Shown here: positions 63,356-64,000 of the stretch, piece by piece
Layout: each line of letters opens with the position of its first letter
Position numbering within the stretch: position 1 is the stretch's first letter
Assembly: GCF_002091715.1 (NCBI RefSeq)
Contig: NZ_BDAG01000004.1
Coordinates: 62,001-126,000 of the forward strand
Origin: Pseudomonas migulae NBRC 103157
Lineage (GTDB): Bacteria > Pseudomonadota > Gammaproteobacteria > Pseudomonadales > Pseudomonadaceae
Reading direction: 5' to 3'
Length of the DNA stretch: 64,000 nt
The notes under the pieces: model-generated
Databases searched by the model: none
The model's input: the letters and a program-made list of their open reading frames with translations, nothing else
Told to the model about the DNA's origin: nothing
Made by a program: the position numbers and the translations under genes

Positions 63356-64000
63356 ATGAATTTTTCCGCATTACGTCGAAATCTGCTGGTCGGTTCGCTG
63401 GGCCTGGCGCTGAGCGCCGGCCTGCTGGGGCAAGCGGTTGCCGGTGAGCAGCTGCAAAAAATCAAGGACGCGGGCGTGATCAACGTCGGTCTGGAAGGCA
63501 CCTACCCACCGTTCAGCTTCGTTGACGCCGACGGCAAACTGGCCGGTTTCGAAGTCGAATTCTCCGAAGCCCTGGCCAAAGAGCTGGGCGTGAAGGTCAA
63601 ACTGCAACCAACCAAATGGGACGGCATCCTCGCGGCGCTGGAATCCAAGCGTCTGGACGCGGTGATCAACCAGGTGACCATCTCCGAAGAGCGCAAGAAG
63701 AAGTACGACTTCTCCGAGCCGTACACCATTTCCGGGATTCAGGCGCTGGTTCTGGAAAAGAACAAAGACACCATCAAGACCGCCGCCGATCTGGCTGGCA
63801 AGAAAGTCGGTGTAGGCCTGGGCACCAACTACGAACAATGGCTCAAGGACAATCAGCCTAAAGCCATTATCAAGACCTATGACGATGATCCGACCAAGTT
63901 CCAGGATCTGCGCGTCGGCCGCATCGACGCCATTCTGATCGACCGCCTCGCCGCACTGGAATACGCCAGGAAGGCCAAGGACACTGTCGCCGCCGGCGAA
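63356..64000 (+). CDS. tcyJ: L-cystine ABC transporter substrate-binding protein, cut by window end
   Basis: The first 215 codons are present. The signal peptide is MNFSALRRNLLVGSLGLALS up to about residue 29 (AVAG), followed by the SBP_bac_3 fold (INVGLEGTYPPFSFVDADGK, DAVINQVTISEERKKKYDFS, GTNYEQWLK). It matches TcyJ/FliY, which binds cystine in the periplasm. AGGGG lies upstream of the ATG. The transporter's membrane genes should follow outside the window. Confidence 0.9.
   Translation, partial: MNFSALRRNLLVGSLGLALSAGLLGQAVAGEQLQKIKDAGVINVGLEGTYPPFSFVDADGKLAGFEVEFSEALAKELGVKVKLQPTKWDGILAALESKRLDAVINQVTISEERKKKYDFSEPYTISGIQALVLEKNKDTIKTAADLAGKKVGVGLGTNYEQWLKDNQPKAIIKTYDDDPTKFQDLRVGRIDAILIDRLAALEYARKAKDTVAAGE

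Overview
This is high-GC DNA from a Pseudomonas chromosome, most likely the P. fluorescens group. The evidence is the gene content and order, the AGGAG-type ribosome binding sites, and the many REP/REPIN palindromes. Their cores read GTAGGAGCCGGCTTGCTGGC or GTGGGAGCGGGCTTGCTCGC, and they sit in more than a dozen intergenic gaps. From memory, the order rml genes-dctBD ... cysQ-nudE-HAD-lysM-LysR-fdhD-fdhF ... thioesterase-hydroxyacyl-CoA dehydrogenase ... pckA-hslO-hslR-rimBK-envZ-ompR-tex-thioesterase-gshA resembles the PA5161-PA5203 arm of P. aeruginosa PAO1. No rRNA, tRNA, insertion sequence, prophage or CRISPR array was seen.

Layout. 0-8.6 kb holds sugar-acid uptake (kdgT with the start of a DUF1537 kinase), an OprD porin, a DsbA-like protein, a Fur-type TonB siderophore receptor and the agmatine catabolic pair aguBA. 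8.9-11.8 kb is one 970-residue fusion of an APH-type kinase, an M23-like beta domain and a class III PLP enzyme. 12-15.3 kb is a tightly overlapping dTDP-L-rhamnose operon (rfbBACD), followed by the dicarboxylate sensor-regulator pair dctBD. 18.6-26.8 kb carries housekeeping hydrolases (cysQ, nudE, yrfG), a BON-LysM protein whose 3' end has been amplified in a 206-bp tandem array, and a LysR-fdhD-YdeP oxidoreductase module. 27-31.7 kb has a glycine-zipper envelope protein, a thioesterase, a hydroxyacyl-CoA dehydrogenase and a RecQ-family helicase.

32-37.4 kb is the accessory part of the window. Two DUF3077 paralogs are each followed by a lone REP and then by a small antitoxin-type gene with no toxin beside it (StbD/RelB-like, then YhfG-like). 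After these come a DUF1493 protein, a HipB/HipA pair controlled by two copies of an unusual long-spaced inverted repeat, and a DMT transporter.

37.4-50.4 kb returns to core genes: pckA, hslO, a possible truncated membrane phosphatase, hslR, the ribosome-modifying rimABK operon, envZ/ompR, tex, a thioesterase and gshA. A five-unit 127-bp REPIN array follows gshA. 51.2-54.9 kb is the taurine operon tauABC with tauD behind a REPIN. The rest holds an aldo/keto reductase, a divergent LysR/SDR pair, the choline transporter betT, and a cysteine/cystine block (epsC, dcyD, tcyJ). The tauA and tcyJ promoters share a motif, which suggests common sulfur-starvation control.

All family calls were made by eye from the translated sequence. 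Start sites were moved from the longest open frame where a ribosome binding site supported it.
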